Origin: Flagellimonas pacifica
GTDB lineage: Bacteria; Bacteroidota; Bacteroidia; Flavobacteriales; Flavobacteriaceae
DNA length: 64,000 bases
NCBI RefSeq assembly: GCF_900215465.1
Contig: NZ_OBEH01000006.1
Location: forward strand, 124,001 to 188,000
Reading direction: 5' to 3'
Shown: positions 56,099-64,000 of the stretch, in pieces
Layout of the letters: every line of letters starts with the position of its first letter
Position numbering within the stretch: the first letter of the stretch is position 1
Notes under the pieces: model-generated
Told to the model about the DNA's origin: nothing
The model's input: the letters and a program-made list of their open reading frames with translations, nothing else
Database searches by the model: none
Made by a program: the position numbers and the translations under genes

Positions 56099-58114
56099 AT
56101 GGCCAATGTACTTCCAATTCCAACAAATGAAAAAGAACGTTTGGACAAGCTTCAATACTATCAAATTTTGGATACTGAGGCAGAAGAAATGTTTGACGAT
56201 CTTACTAAACTTACGGCTAAAATACTTGATGTGCCGACATGTTTGATAAGTTTGGTAGATGAAGACAGACAGTGGTTCAAGTCACGGTATGGAATGGATG
56301 ATGAGCAAACTGCTAGGGATATCTCTTTTTGCCAATATACAATAATGGAAACGGAGATATTGGAAGTGAAAAATGCAATTGAAGATGAACGGTTTATGGA
56401 CAGTCCTTTGGTAAAGGGAGGACCCAAAATAAGATTTTATGCCGGTGCACCTTTGGTTGACGATGACGGCCTAGCTATAGGAGCTCTATGTGCCAAAGAT
56501 TATGTGCCAAGGGAACTGGACCAAGAAAAAAGAGATTTTCTAGAGTTGATATCCAAAACCGCCATGAAGCTTATAAAGTTGAGAAGGGAAAAACTTGAGG
56601 CCGAAAAACTGTCTCAGGTCAAGGACGAATTTCTTTCCAATATGAGTCATGAGATTAGAACTCCGTTGAATGCAATTATTGGATTCAATGACCTCTTGCA
56701 GAAAACCCCTCTCAATAAGCAGCAAAAGGCATTTTTGGATACTCTGCATATTTCGTCTCAAAACCTTAAGGTCATCATCAATGACATATTGGACTTTTCA
56801 AAATTGGAAAATGGAAAAATTACACTTGAAGAGCGACCTATTTCCATTGCTCGACTTGTAGATCATGTGATCAAACTTCAAACCCATGTAGCTAGGGAAA
56901 AAGGATTGAAATTATTCTCAAATATAGACTATGACCTCCCCCCTTTGGTTATGGGAGATGAGACACGATTGATTCAAATTTTTATAAATCTGGTAGGAAA
57001 TGCGATTAAGTTTACCGACGAGGGTTTTGTAGAACTGAAAGTGATTTCGCAAGCGGATAAAGATGATAGGGTACTTATAACATTTTCCATAAAGGATACC
57101 GGGATAGGAATACCAAAAGAAAAACTCCAAGCCATTTTTGAAAGGTTTTCACAGGCCGAGAACAGTACTACAAGACTTTATGGAGGTACAGGTTTAGGGC
57201 TTAACATTGTGGAGATGCTGGTTACACTACAAAATGGTGAAATATCGGTAAACAGCGAATATGGCAAAGGGTCTGAATTTGTGGTGAACATCCCGTTTGT
57301 GATCACTGAAGATACTGAGACAAGAACTTTAATAGCTTCGGAGTATCACGAACCAGATGCAGAGCTATTTAGGGAAGCGCGAATTCTTTTGGTCGAAGAC
57401 AATGTGCATAATCAATTTTTGGCAGAAACTTATTTTAATCGATGGGGTGGGGATATTGAAATAGCCGCTAACGGACAAAAAGCGTTAGATCTTATCGAAA
57501 AAAATAAGTATGACGTCATTTTAATGGATTTACAGATGCCGGTGATGAACGGTTTTGATGCAACTTATCAAATTCGTAAGGAGAAGGGATTAAAGATTCC
57601 TATAATTGGATGTTCTGCACATTCATTGAATAGTGATAAAGAACAATGTCTTGAAGCGGGAATGGATGATTACATCGCAAAACCATATACCGAAGAAGAG
57701 CTTATTCAGACCACACTCAAATACTATGAGAAAGTAAAGCTCAATACTAAAAATAATGGGGTTGAACATACCAATAACACCGTATTTGATGATGTTGAAG
57801 GTATTATTGGAAAAATGAAGAATGAATATGGAGAGAATATCATTGACGAGCTTGTAGAGTTATTTTTGAACAACATCCCCGCAAAAAACAAACTATTAAA
57901 GCAGGCGATTGTCGAGGAAAATTTAAACGAAATATTTGAAAATGCCCATTATTTATCCGGCTCTTTGGGTTCGTTAGGTTTTACCAAAGGAAATGAATTG
58001 TGCAGAAAAGTGGAAACGACAGCCAAGGAAGGCAAATCCAACGAGGCTATTAAAGGAGCGAGACAAATAGTTGAATATCTTGGAAAAACGATTGAAAAAC
58101 TACAAAAACTATGA
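56099..58114 (+). CDS. Cytosolic hybrid sensor histidine kinase (GAF-HisKA-HATPase-REC-Hpt)
   Basis: 671 aa without membrane segments or signal. GAF-like sensor at about 20-160. HisKA with SHEIRTPLN (His184). HATPase with NLVGNAIKFT (N box), DTGIGIP (333-339) and YGGTGLGLNI (361-370). Receiver with acidic pocket Glu433/Asp434, phospho-acceptor Asp477 (LMDLQMP) and Lys528. C-terminal Hpt-like four-helix domain with His617 in AHYLSGSLG. The Hpt lysine usually found three residues after His (HxLKGSS) is Ser here. This is a self-contained phosphorelay; its output regulator is not nearby. The GAF ligand is unknown. Confidence 0.93.
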   Translation: MANVLPIPTNEKERLDKLQYYQILDTEAEEMFDDLTKLTAKILDVPTCLISLVDEDRQWFKSRYGMDDEQTARDISFCQYTIMETEILEVKNAIEDERFMDSPLVKGGPKIRFYAGAPLVDDDGLAIGALCAKDYVPRELDQEKRDFLELISKTAMKLIKLRREKLEAEKLSQVKDEFLSNMSHEIRTPLNAIIGFNDLLQKTPLNKQQKAFLDTLHISSQNLKVIINDILDFSKLENGKITLEERPISIARLVDHVIKLQTHVAREKGLKLFSNIDYDLPPLVMGDETRLIQIFINLVGNAIKFTDEGFVELKVISQADKDDRVLITFSIKDTGIGIPKEKLQAIFERFSQAENSTTRLYGGTGLGLNIVEMLVTLQNGEISVNSEYGKGSEFVVNIPFVITEDTETRTLIASEYHEPDAELFREARILLVEDNVHNQFLAETYFNRWGGDIEIAANGQKALDLIEKNKYDVILMDLQMPVMNGFDATYQIRKEKGLKIPIIGCSAHSLNSDKEQCLEAGMDDYIAKPYTEEELIQTTLKYYEKVKLNTKNNGVEHTNNTVFDDVEGIIGKMKNEYGENIIDELVELFLNNIPAKNKLLKQAIVEENLNEIFENAHYLSGSLGSLGFTKGNELCRKVETTAKEGKSNEAIKGARQIVEYLGKTIEKLQKL

Positions 58115-58151
58115 ACTTTTAGTGTATAAATGACATCAACCTATTAGTCTC

Positions 58152-58943
58152 TCAATCCTCAAGGAGTTTTAACTCCACTTTTCTAAAGTCTATGGGTTGC
58201 CCCTCACTTTGCAGGGCAATAAATCCCTCTTTCAAAGGCTTGCCATCTATTTTTACACTTTCATCGTATCGATTGGCAACACCTCCACCAATTTGTGGTT
58301 TACTGTACTCCAAAACCTTTTTTCCATTAATGATATGGGTAATTAAGGAATCTCCACGAACAATAAGCTCTGCCTTCACCCATTCGTCTGGCGGATAAGT
58401 ATCACTAGTGGAAGAAATACAATGGCGAGGGTCTATTTTTCCTTCAAACACTACATCTGTTCCAGGTGAGCACATATTTCCGGTCGGTCTGGATTCTCCT
58501 TCCTTGACTTCGGCCAAAAACTGCATTTCTACAGAAATGGGCCAATCTTGTTCCTTGGGCATGGTCCTGGGGTCTTGCGAATGGAACATGACCCCGCTGT
58601 TCATTACGGTGTAGCCCGGAGCCGTATCATACCACGGATTTGCAAAACGGTATTCAATCACCAAATGATAATTTTTGTACGGAGTATCGTAGTACAAATG
58701 GCCATATCGCTCATTGAAATCACCTTTGTAATTGTCATATCTTATTTTTATAATTCCATCTTCGACCCTAAAGGTATCGCCAAAATTGTCACCAACCTCA
58801 TAATGATGGATTTTAACTGTCCAATGTTCAAGATTCTCTCCATTGAACAACTGAATCCACTCGCTTTTGGGTTTACAGTTAAAAAAGAGTGTGCACAAGA
58901 TTAGGAAAACAAGAGCTAAGAATTGTTTGTGATGGTTTTTCAT
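58152..58943 (-). CDS. DUF1080 (3-keto-disaccharide hydrolase-like) lipoprotein 1
   Basis: 263 aa with a lipoprotein signal (LFFNC, Cys23). A jelly-roll fold of the LamG/DUF1080 kind opens with WIQLFNGENLEHWTVKI and closes with GFIALQSEGQPIDFRKVELKLL, the hallmark start and end of the family. Members studied elsewhere hydrolyse or eliminate 3-keto-glycosides; many remain untested. It is on the opposite strand to the two other DUF1080 genes and next to a VOC gene. Confidence 0.88.
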   Translation of the reverse strand: MKNHHKQFLALVFLILCTLFFNCKPKSEWIQLFNGENLEHWTVKIHHYEVGDNFGDTFRVEDGIIKIRYDNYKGDFNERYGHLYYDTPYKNYHLVIEYRFANPWYDTAPGYTVMNSGVMFHSQDPRTMPKEQDWPISVEMQFLAEVKEGESRPTGNMCSPGTDVVFEGKIDPRHCISSTSDTYPPDEWVKAELIVRGDSLITHIINGKKVLEYSKPQIGGGVANRYDESVKIDGKPLKEGFIALQSEGQPIDFRKVELKLLED

Positions 58944-58970
58944 ATAGGTGGTTTATCAAAGTCGGTCTTT

Positions 58971-59393
58971 TTATTTGGCAAATAGTTGTGTCATATCCTT
59001 AAATGCTTTGAATTCCAATGCATTTCCAGCGGGATCCAAAAAAAACATGGTGGCCTGTTCACCTACTTCTCCTTCAAACCGAATATAAGGTTCAATAATG
59101 AAATCAACTCCCTGTGCCTTTAGCCCTTTGGAAAACGATTGAAAGGTTTCCCAAGGCAAAACCACTCCATAATGCGGGACGGGTACACTTTTCCCGTCCA
59201 CAGGATTGGTGTGGAGTTTTTCTTCTGACCTAGGTTTATAGTGAATGACCAATTGGTGTCCAAAAAGATTAAAGTCAACCCAATGATTGCTGCTTCGACC
59301 TTCTTCACAACCTAAAATATTCTTATAAAAAATTCGACACTCCTCTAAATTATGGACTGGAATGGCAACATGGAAGGGAGTAATTTTCTGCAT
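58971..59393 (-). CDS. VOC-family (glyoxalase/dioxygenase fold) protein
   Basis: 140 aa. [26 protein letters not shown] at the start and [15 protein letters not shown] near the end mark two vicinal-oxygen-chelate half modules; metal ligands are probably His8, His52-55 region and the late Glu. The enzyme class (dioxygenase, isomerase, lyase or resistance) cannot be decided. It lies 27 nt upstream of DUF1080 lipoprotein 1 on the same strand, so the two may be co-transcribed. Confidence 0.82.
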   Translation of the reverse strand: MQKITPFHVAIPVHNLEECRIFYKNILGCEEGRSSNHWVDFNLFGHQLVIHYKPRSEEKLHTNPVDGKSVPVPHYGVVLPWETFQSFSKGLKAQGVDFIIEPYIRFEGEVGEQATMFFLDPAGNALEFKAFKDMTQLFAK

Positions 59394-59526
59394 AATAAAT
59401 AAAAGTAAACCCTCAGTGTCAATATTACAAGGGGTGATAGGGTAATTTATGTGTTATATGTTGGTTGTTTCCAATAAAATAACATTCATGGTTTATGTTG
59501 TGTTGATGGTATAAAAAAATTTCCTT

Positions 59527-59553
59527 TACTAAAGAATGTAATTATCTTTAGTA
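59527..59553. promoter_or_regulatory. Palindromic operator candidate overlapping a -7 box
   Basis: TACTAAAG-N11-CTTTAGTA, perfect 8-bp arms. The right arm contains TATCTTTA (59543-59550), one base from the TAnnTTTG consensus, so a protein bound here would cover the promoter. It lies 33 nt before the DUF1080 lipoprotein 2 start. Confidence 0.6.
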
Positions 59554-59586
59554 GCTGTCATTTTAACTTATTGAATAACAGGCATT

Positions 59587-60375
59587 ATGAAAAAAATCGC
59601 GATTCTTATATCGTTTGTAATTATGGCTTCATGTAAAAAAGTACAAAAAGCCGATACTGAAAAAACAAGTGTTGAAGACCCAAAACCGCAATCCAACGAG
59701 TGGATATATCTTTTTGATGGAACCAGCACCGAAGGTTGGAGAGCTTATGGTGGAGAAACTTTACCTCCTGGATGGACCATAAAGGATGGCACATTGACCT
59801 TTGACACCGAATTGGGGTTGGAACAAGATTACAAAGGAGGAACGGACATTATTTATGGAGCTGAGGAGTTTGATAATTTTGAGCTGTACTTAGAGTGGAA
59901 AATACCTGAAGGTGGCAACAGTGGTATCTTTTACCATGTGAAGGAAGGATATAGTGGACCTCCGATTGTATCACCTGAATATCAGCTCATAGATGATGAG
60001 AATTATGAGAAAATACATGATTTGACCGAGTACAACTCTCAGTTTGGAGCCGAACACCCAGAGTTGTTGCAGGATTGGCAAAAAACCGGGGCTGATTATG
60101 CCATGCATGTTGCCGATGAATCCCAAAAAGTACTAAATCCCGTTGGAGAATGGAATTCTTCAAAGATTGTCTTTACCCCCGAAAAAGTGGAACATTGGCT
60201 CAATGGTAAAAAGTTGTTGGAGTTTCAACCATGGTCCGAGGAATGGAACGAAAAGAAAAATTCTGGAAAGTGGGACAATGCCCCGGATTACGGAAAATAC
60301 AAAAAGGGCTTTATAGCGCTGCAAGATCACTCAAGTCCAATATGGTTCAAAAACATAAAAATCAAAAAACTGTAA
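59587..60375 (+). CDS. DUF1080 lipoprotein 2
   Basis: 262 aa with a short lipoprotein signal (VIMASC, Cys16). Family hallmarks: WIYLFDGTSTEGWRAYGG, a central GGNSGIFYHVKEG beta turn, VEHWLNGKKLLEF and GFIALQDHSSPIWFKNIKIKKL. It is likely periplasmic or outer-membrane facing. The next gene begins inside its last 34 bases, so the two are tightly coupled. The palindrome upstream suggests regulated expression. Confidence 0.9.
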   Translation: MKKIAILISFVIMASCKKVQKADTEKTSVEDPKPQSNEWIYLFDGTSTEGWRAYGGETLPPGWTIKDGTLTFDTELGLEQDYKGGTDIIYGAEEFDNFELYLEWKIPEGGNSGIFYHVKEGYSGPPIVSPEYQLIDDENYEKIHDLTEYNSQFGAEHPELLQDWQKTGADYAMHVADESQKVLNPVGEWNSSKIVFTPEKVEHWLNGKKLLEFQPWSEEWNEKKNSGKWDNAPDYGKYKKGFIALQDHSSPIWFKNIKIKKL

Positions 60376-61061
60376 AAGCTTTGTCGGGAAATATTAAGCT
60401 GTTTTTCTTTCTTACCTGTTTTGCGGTATTTGCGATGCCTTGTGTTGGCCAAAATCAAATGTCTGGAGAGGATGGATTTATAAAGCTTTTTAATGATGAA
60501 AATCTGGATGGTTGGATTGGGAACAAAGAATCGTATCGCGCAGAAAATGGATGTATAGTTGTAGATCCAAATGGAGGAGGTAGTGGAGGTAATCTGTTTA
60601 CTGAAGACCAGTATAGCGACTTTATTCTTAAGTTTGAGTTTCAGTTGACCCCTGGAGCAAACAACGGATTGGGTATACATGCTCCCTTAGATGGCGATGT
60701 GGCATATGTGGGTAAGGAGCTTCAGATATTGGACAATTCTGCGGAAAAATACTCAAAGCTAAAACCCTATCAATATCATGGATCGGTTTATGGTGTTATT
60801 CCTGCCAAGCGGGGTTTTTTGAGGCCGGTTGGTCAGTGGAACATGCAAATGGTTACCGTTCAAGGTTCAAAAATCAAAGTTGTCCTTAATGGAAACATCA
60901 TTGTTGATGGAGATTTTTTGGAAGCATCAAAAAATGGTGCTATGGACAAGAATGAGCATCCAGGGTTACAACGAACAGTAGGTCATATTGGCTTTTTAGG
61001 ACACGGGGATGTTGTTCGTTTTAAAAATATTAAGATCAAAGAGTTACCGTCAAAAAAATAA
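60342..61061 (+). CDS. DUF1080-family secreted protein 3
   Basis: 239 aa from the ATG at 60342, chosen because it gives a signal peptide (FFFLTCFAVFAMPCVGQ); an in-frame ATG at 60231 reads only the alternative frame of the preceding gene. FIKLFNDENLDGWIGN at the start, ANNGLGIHAPLDGD in the middle, and VRFKNIKIKEL at the end define the family. Unlike its two paralogues it seems to be soluble in the periplasm. It is the middle gene of a DUF1080-DUF1080-Gfo/Idh operon. Confidence 0.87.
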   Translation: MVQKHKNQKTVKALSGNIKLFFFLTCFAVFAMPCVGQNQMSGEDGFIKLFNDENLDGWIGNKESYRAENGCIVVDPNGGGSGGNLFTEDQYSDFILKFEFQLTPGANNGLGIHAPLDGDVAYVGKELQILDNSAEKYSKLKPYQYHGSVYGVIPAKRGFLRPVGQWNMQMVTVQGSKIKVVLNGNIIVDGDFLEASKNGAMDKNEHPGLQRTVGHIGFLGHGDVVRFKNIKIKELPSKK

Positions 61062-61077
61062 TTTATAAGATAGTAGT

Positions 61078-62523
61078 ATGAGTAAAAAGATTTCAAATCA
61101 AGATAGGAGGGATTTTTTGAAGAAAAGTGGTGTGGGCGCCCTCGGTTTGTTGGCTGCACCTTCAGTTCTTAGTGCCAATGAAAAGTTGAGAGCAATTAAG
61201 CCAGATGGCAGGATAAGGACAGCGCATATTGGAGTAGCCAATATGGGAGCCGCTGATCTTAATGATATTTCATCGCACCCGCAGGTTGATGTAGTGGCAC
61301 TTTGTGATGTTGATGCAATTAACTTATCGACTGCACGCAAGAAACATCCCAAGGCCCGAGTGTTTTTTGATTACCGCGTGATGTTGGATAAAATGGCCGA
61401 TGAGATTGATGCGGTCGTTGTTTCCACACCTGACCATACCCATGCCCCTGCTTCGTTAATGGCGATGGAAAAGAATAAGCATGTGTATTGCCAAAAACCA
61501 TTGACCCACTATGTCTCTGAATCCAGGGCTATGAAGAAAATGGCACAGGATAAAGGCTTGGTTACCCAAATGGGCATACAAGTACACTCATTCTATGATT
61601 ATAAATTGGCCACCTTGTTGATACAAGATGGTATTATTGGAAAAGTACACACCGTGCATGCATGGAGTCCTAAATCGTGGGGCTACAATGGCGCCGAGCC
61701 AGAAGGGGAAGACCCAGTACCTGCACAGTTGGACTGGAACCTTTGGTTGGGCACCTCTGCAGAGCGCCCCTACAAGGAAGGATACTACCATCCAGGGAAT
61801 TGGAGAAAACTAATGGATTATGGATGCGGTACTTTGGGCGACATGGGTGTTCATATTTTTGATACACCATACAATGCACTCAACCTAGATGTCCCTAGGA
61901 CCATTAAAAATGAATGCCGTGAACCAAATGGTTATGGGTATCCAGAAAACAATACGGTTACATACGAATTTCCTGGTACCGAATACACAGGTAAATCATT
62001 AAAGTGGATTTGGTATGATGGCCCTGGAATGCCCCCTGCCCATGAAGATTTAGTGCTTCCTGGGGCCAAAAGCGCCGCCAAGAACAAAAAATCCGCAGCC
62101 AAAACCGATATTTCCTTGGATGCTGGCGTAGCTGCAGAGGGCCAATTACCAGAACAGGGAGCAATGTTCATTGGGACAAAGGGACGCCTGCTCTTGCCAC
62201 ATTTTATGCAGTTGCCAAGAAAAATTGTACGTGGCAAATATGTGGACATTTCCAAAGATATTGCCAAGCACAATCTGGGAGAACCTGTTAGAAATTATAA
62301 TAGCGAGGGACCCAAGCACTATCACCAATTTATTGATGCCTGTTTGGGCAAGGACAAATGTACAGCTCCTTTTGAATATGCCGCACGTTTGACCGAAACC
62401 ATTCTATTGGGCGTTATAGCGGGTCGTTTTCCCAATCAAACCCTACATTGGGATAGTGAAAAGGCAAGATTTGCCGAAGAAGAAGCTAATCAATATTTGG
62501 AGGGGGAATATAGAAAGTTCTAG
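61078..62523 (+). CDS. Tat-exported Gfo/Idh/MocA-family oxidoreductase
   Basis: 481 aa. The Tat signal is clear: DRRDFLKKSG twin arginine, then GVGALGLLAAPSVLSA. A Rossmann fold follows with AHIGVANMGAADL, and the family's catalytic-Lys motif is seen as YCQKPLTHYVSE (the usual EKP is QKP here). Export by Tat means folding with NAD(P) bound before crossing. It starts 16 nt after DUF1080 protein 3. Relatives oxidise sugars at C3 or hydrolyse glycosides by a redox mechanism, which makes the DUF1080 neighbours natural downstream enzymes. Confidence 0.93.
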   Translation: MSKKISNQDRRDFLKKSGVGALGLLAAPSVLSANEKLRAIKPDGRIRTAHIGVANMGAADLNDISSHPQVDVVALCDVDAINLSTARKKHPKARVFFDYRVMLDKMADEIDAVVVSTPDHTHAPASLMAMEKNKHVYCQKPLTHYVSESRAMKKMAQDKGLVTQMGIQVHSFYDYKLATLLIQDGIIGKVHTVHAWSPKSWGYNGAEPEGEDPVPAQLDWNLWLGTSAERPYKEGYYHPGNWRKLMDYGCGTLGDMGVHIFDTPYNALNLDVPRTIKNECREPNGYGYPENNTVTYEFPGTEYTGKSLKWIWYDGPGMPPAHEDLVLPGAKSAAKNKKSAAKTDISLDAGVAAEGQLPEQGAMFIGTKGRLLLPHFMQLPRKIVRGKYVDISKDIAKHNLGEPVRNYNSEGPKHYHQFIDACLGKDKCTAPFEYAARLTETILLGVIAGRFPNQTLHWDSEKARFAEEEANQYLEGEYRKF

Positions 62524-62548
62524 TTCATCCTTCTTAATGGATAATTTG

Positions 62549-62583
62549 AAAATCCCAACTACTTTTGGTAGTTGGGATTTTTT
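62549..62583. terminator. Terminator between the Gfo/Idh gene and the convergent hydrolase
   Basis: AAATCCCAACTAC pairs with GTAGTTGGGATTT (13 bp, 5-nt loop), then TTTT. Usable for both directions; located 26 nt after the oxidoreductase stop. Confidence 0.92.
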
Positions 62584-62600
62584 ATAAGTGTGTATAAAGC

Positions 62601-63440
62601 TTAAGCTCGCAAAAATGAAATGATTTGGTCGTTGACCTCTTCTTGATGCATGGAATGTCCTAATCCTTCAGTGGTGAACAGTTGACTTCCCTTCCAATTA
62701 GCATGAACTTGTTCAGATGCATGGTATGGGGCAACTATATCCAATTTATCATGAAACAACAGTCCTTTTTTAGTATTTGATTTTACAAATTTTGAAGTTG
62801 AAAATTCATGAATTTTGAACCCAAATCTATTAAGGATATAATCGTCTAGAATATCCATAAACCGATTATTGAACTTTAAAAGGTCTTGGTAATGGTTCAT
62901 AAGCTCATAAAATTCCGAAGGAGCACCAATAACTACCATTTTATCCACCCCTGGATTCGGATTTTTATATTCGTTATAAAGCAATGTCATTCCACCTACC
63001 GAATGACCTACCAGATATTTTGGGTTGTATTTTTTAATCATATGGTGCAGGGCTTCTTCATATAGCGGCACATACAAAAGTTTTCCAGTGGAATGGCCAT
63101 GTGATGGGGCATCAAAGGCAACAATATTGAAATCTGCCTCTTGGAGTTTCTTAATCAAGTTTCGCCAACGGAAAGTATTACTCTCCCAGCCATGGACCAA
63201 AAGCACGGTTTCCTTTTTGCCCGGCCAATGGTAAGATTGCAGTTCATGCCCGGCAACATGTTCTACATCGTTCTTGCCTTGCTCTAGAAAATTGACCTGT
63301 TGTGGTTTTACTTTACCTCTCCTAACTGTACAAAACAAATTAAAGGCCTTATGGGCAGCTTTCTTTGGTGCAAAAAGAGAATAGAGGTTAAAGTGTTGAC
63401 CGTAAGCAAGCGGGAGGATTTTGGTGAGCAGTTTTTTCAT
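62601..63440 (-). CDS. Alpha/beta hydrolase
   Basis: 279 aa. LLVHGWESNTFRW gives the oxyanion HG motif (83-84), LVGHSVGGM the nucleophile elbow (Ser147), HDKLDIVAPY the acid and GLGHSMHQEEV the catalytic His. It is soluble, with a weakly basic N-terminus and no signal. The substrate, an ester, amide or other, is not predictable. It is divergent from an HxlR regulator that may control it. Confidence 0.88.
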   Translation of the reverse strand: MKKLLTKILPLAYGQHFNLYSLFAPKKAAHKAFNLFCTVRRGKVKPQQVNFLEQGKNDVEHVAGHELQSYHWPGKKETVLLVHGWESNTFRWRNLIKKLQEADFNIVAFDAPSHGHSTGKLLYVPLYEEALHHMIKKYNPKYLVGHSVGGMTLLYNEYKNPNPGVDKMVVIGAPSEFYELMNHYQDLLKFNNRFMDILDDYILNRFGFKIHEFSTSKFVKSNTKKGLLFHDKLDIVAPYHASEQVHANWKGSQLFTTEGLGHSMHQEEVNDQIISFLRA

Positions 63441-63443
63441 ATG

Positions 63444-63458
63444 GTTACTTTTTGTAAC
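63444..63458. promoter_or_regulatory. Inverted repeat in the hydrolase-HxlR intergenic region
   Basis: GTTAC-TTTTT-GTAAC, perfect 5-bp arms. It lies 3 nt from the hydrolase start codon, in its ribosome-binding region, and about 80 nt from the HxlR start. It is a candidate HxlR-type operator. Confidence 0.45.
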
Positions 63459-63537
63459 TTACTCTTTATTTGAAACCAAAATTACACATTCATTTTAGAA
63501 GAAAAAAGAGGTCACTTTATCAAAACCAAGTATAAAT

Positions 63538-63960
63538 ATGGAAACTATTACTGATAATCAGCAAGTTAGAACGGCAAAAAAGTTGCAAAAAATGTTTGGG
63601 CATATTGATTATAAGAACCCTCCAGAGTTATGTCCTGTTCGGGATGTGATGTCCGTTGCTTCTGATCAATGGAGCACATTGATTATCCTCTGGCTGGGCT
63701 TTTTTCCTGTACTACGTTTCAATAAATTGAAAAAATTTGTTTACGGTATTTCAAATAAGGTGTTGAGCCAGCGCTTAAAGGTTTTGGAAGCAGATGGGTA
63801 TATCACTAGAACAGCCTATCCTGAGGTACCAATTAGAGTGGAGTACAGTCTTACCGATTTTGGGCAATCATACGTTGAACGACTTTTAGAATTGACGGAA
63901 TGGATGCAGACAAATAGCCCAAAAGTTTTAGCAAATCGAGAAAAGTATGGATTGCTTTAA
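63538..63960 (+). CDS. HxlR-family winged-helix transcriptional regulator
   Basis: 140 aa. The N-terminal CPVRDVMSVASDQWSTLII motif holds the conserved Cys that serves as redox or aldehyde sensor in some members. The recognition helix KVLSQRLKVLEADGYI and wing VEYSLTDFGQS are typical. HxlR proteins are dimers that often control a divergent gene, here the alpha/beta hydrolase. After its stop the remaining 40 bases of the window hold nothing recognisable. Confidence 0.92.
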   Translation: METITDNQQVRTAKKLQKMFGHIDYKNPPELCPVRDVMSVASDQWSTLIILWLGFFPVLRFNKLKKFVYGISNKVLSQRLKVLEADGYITRTAYPEVPIRVEYSLTDFGQSYVERLLELTEWMQTNSPKVLANREKYGLL

Positions 63961-64000
63961 ATTCTAGGCTTAGTTAGGGACGTTTAACATTTTTTTTTGA

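Noticed and set aside
60231..60341. N-terminal extension of DUF1080 protein 3 from the ATG at 60231
   Set aside because: Those codons are the alternative frame of the preceding gene; the ATG at 60342 leads directly into a signal peptide.

Overview
The window looks like a chromosomal segment of a marine-type member of the Flavobacteriaceae (Bacteroidota). This rests on SusC/SusD and FecI/FecR/TonB-receptor loci, many lipoproteins with a Cys at about residue 20, promoters of the Bacteroidota form TTG-N15..22-TAnnTTTG, a zinc-free L36, a basic/acidic tail on L17, and dispersed intergenic repeats of the GAGCGCAGTCGAGA / CTTCGACAAGCTCAG kind. A genus cannot be assigned from this alone. No rRNA, tRNA, CRISPR array or insertion sequence was seen.

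Layout. 1-874 (-) is the 5' part of rarA, cut by the window edge. 1010-2482 holds a rhomboid protease and rlmB. 2546-10583 (-) is a nutrient-uptake block: SusC-SusD-lipoprotein in one operon with a terminator, then an arylsulfotransferase-like lipoprotein and a secreted protein of unknown function. 11285-28540 is the merged str/S10/spc/alpha superoperon, from rpsL to rplQ with secY, infA and rpoA, ended by a strong terminator. It is interrupted by four non-coding spacers that look regulatory or repetitive: rpsL leader, rpsJ-rplC attenuator-like region, rpsM-rpsK heptad repeat, and rpsD leader.

28576-34162 holds central metabolism: carA, eno, a GT5 glycogen synthase-like gene and citrate synthase. 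34966-38013 holds two amidinotransferase/arginine-deiminase superfamily enzymes and a clan GH-A-like lipoprotein. 38014-40571 is an accessory island: an AT-rich AAA ATPase, a 61-aa protein and an XRE regulator with paired palindromic operators, embedded in dispersed repeats that occur as inverted copies on either side.

40572-46749 holds a carboxypeptidase-regulatory-like surface protein, an SDR/DUF2867 protein with a small partner, argS and an MtfA-like peptidase. 46733-52705 is a FecI-FecR-TonB receptor signalling locus, divergent from a repeat-built acidic lipoprotein. 52805-58114 holds ffh, folD, a small lipoprotein, a DUF2306 membrane protein and a cytosolic hybrid histidine kinase. 58152-62523 carries three DUF1080 proteins, a VOC protein and a Tat-exported Gfo/Idh/MocA oxidoreductase, together suggesting periplasmic 3-keto-sugar chemistry. 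The window ends with an alpha/beta hydrolase divergent from an HxlR regulator.

The observations I consider most unusual are: (i) two intergenic elements, 25 kb apart and unrelated in sequence, that share one geometry, a 4-nt unit repeated every 7 nt in two inverted arms that pair in register; (ii) a terminator-bearing structured spacer inside the S10 operon between rpsJ and rplC; (iii) the ATPase/XRE island with its operators; and (iv) the DUF1080/Gfo-Idh cluster. All assignments are from reading the sequence; no database search was run.
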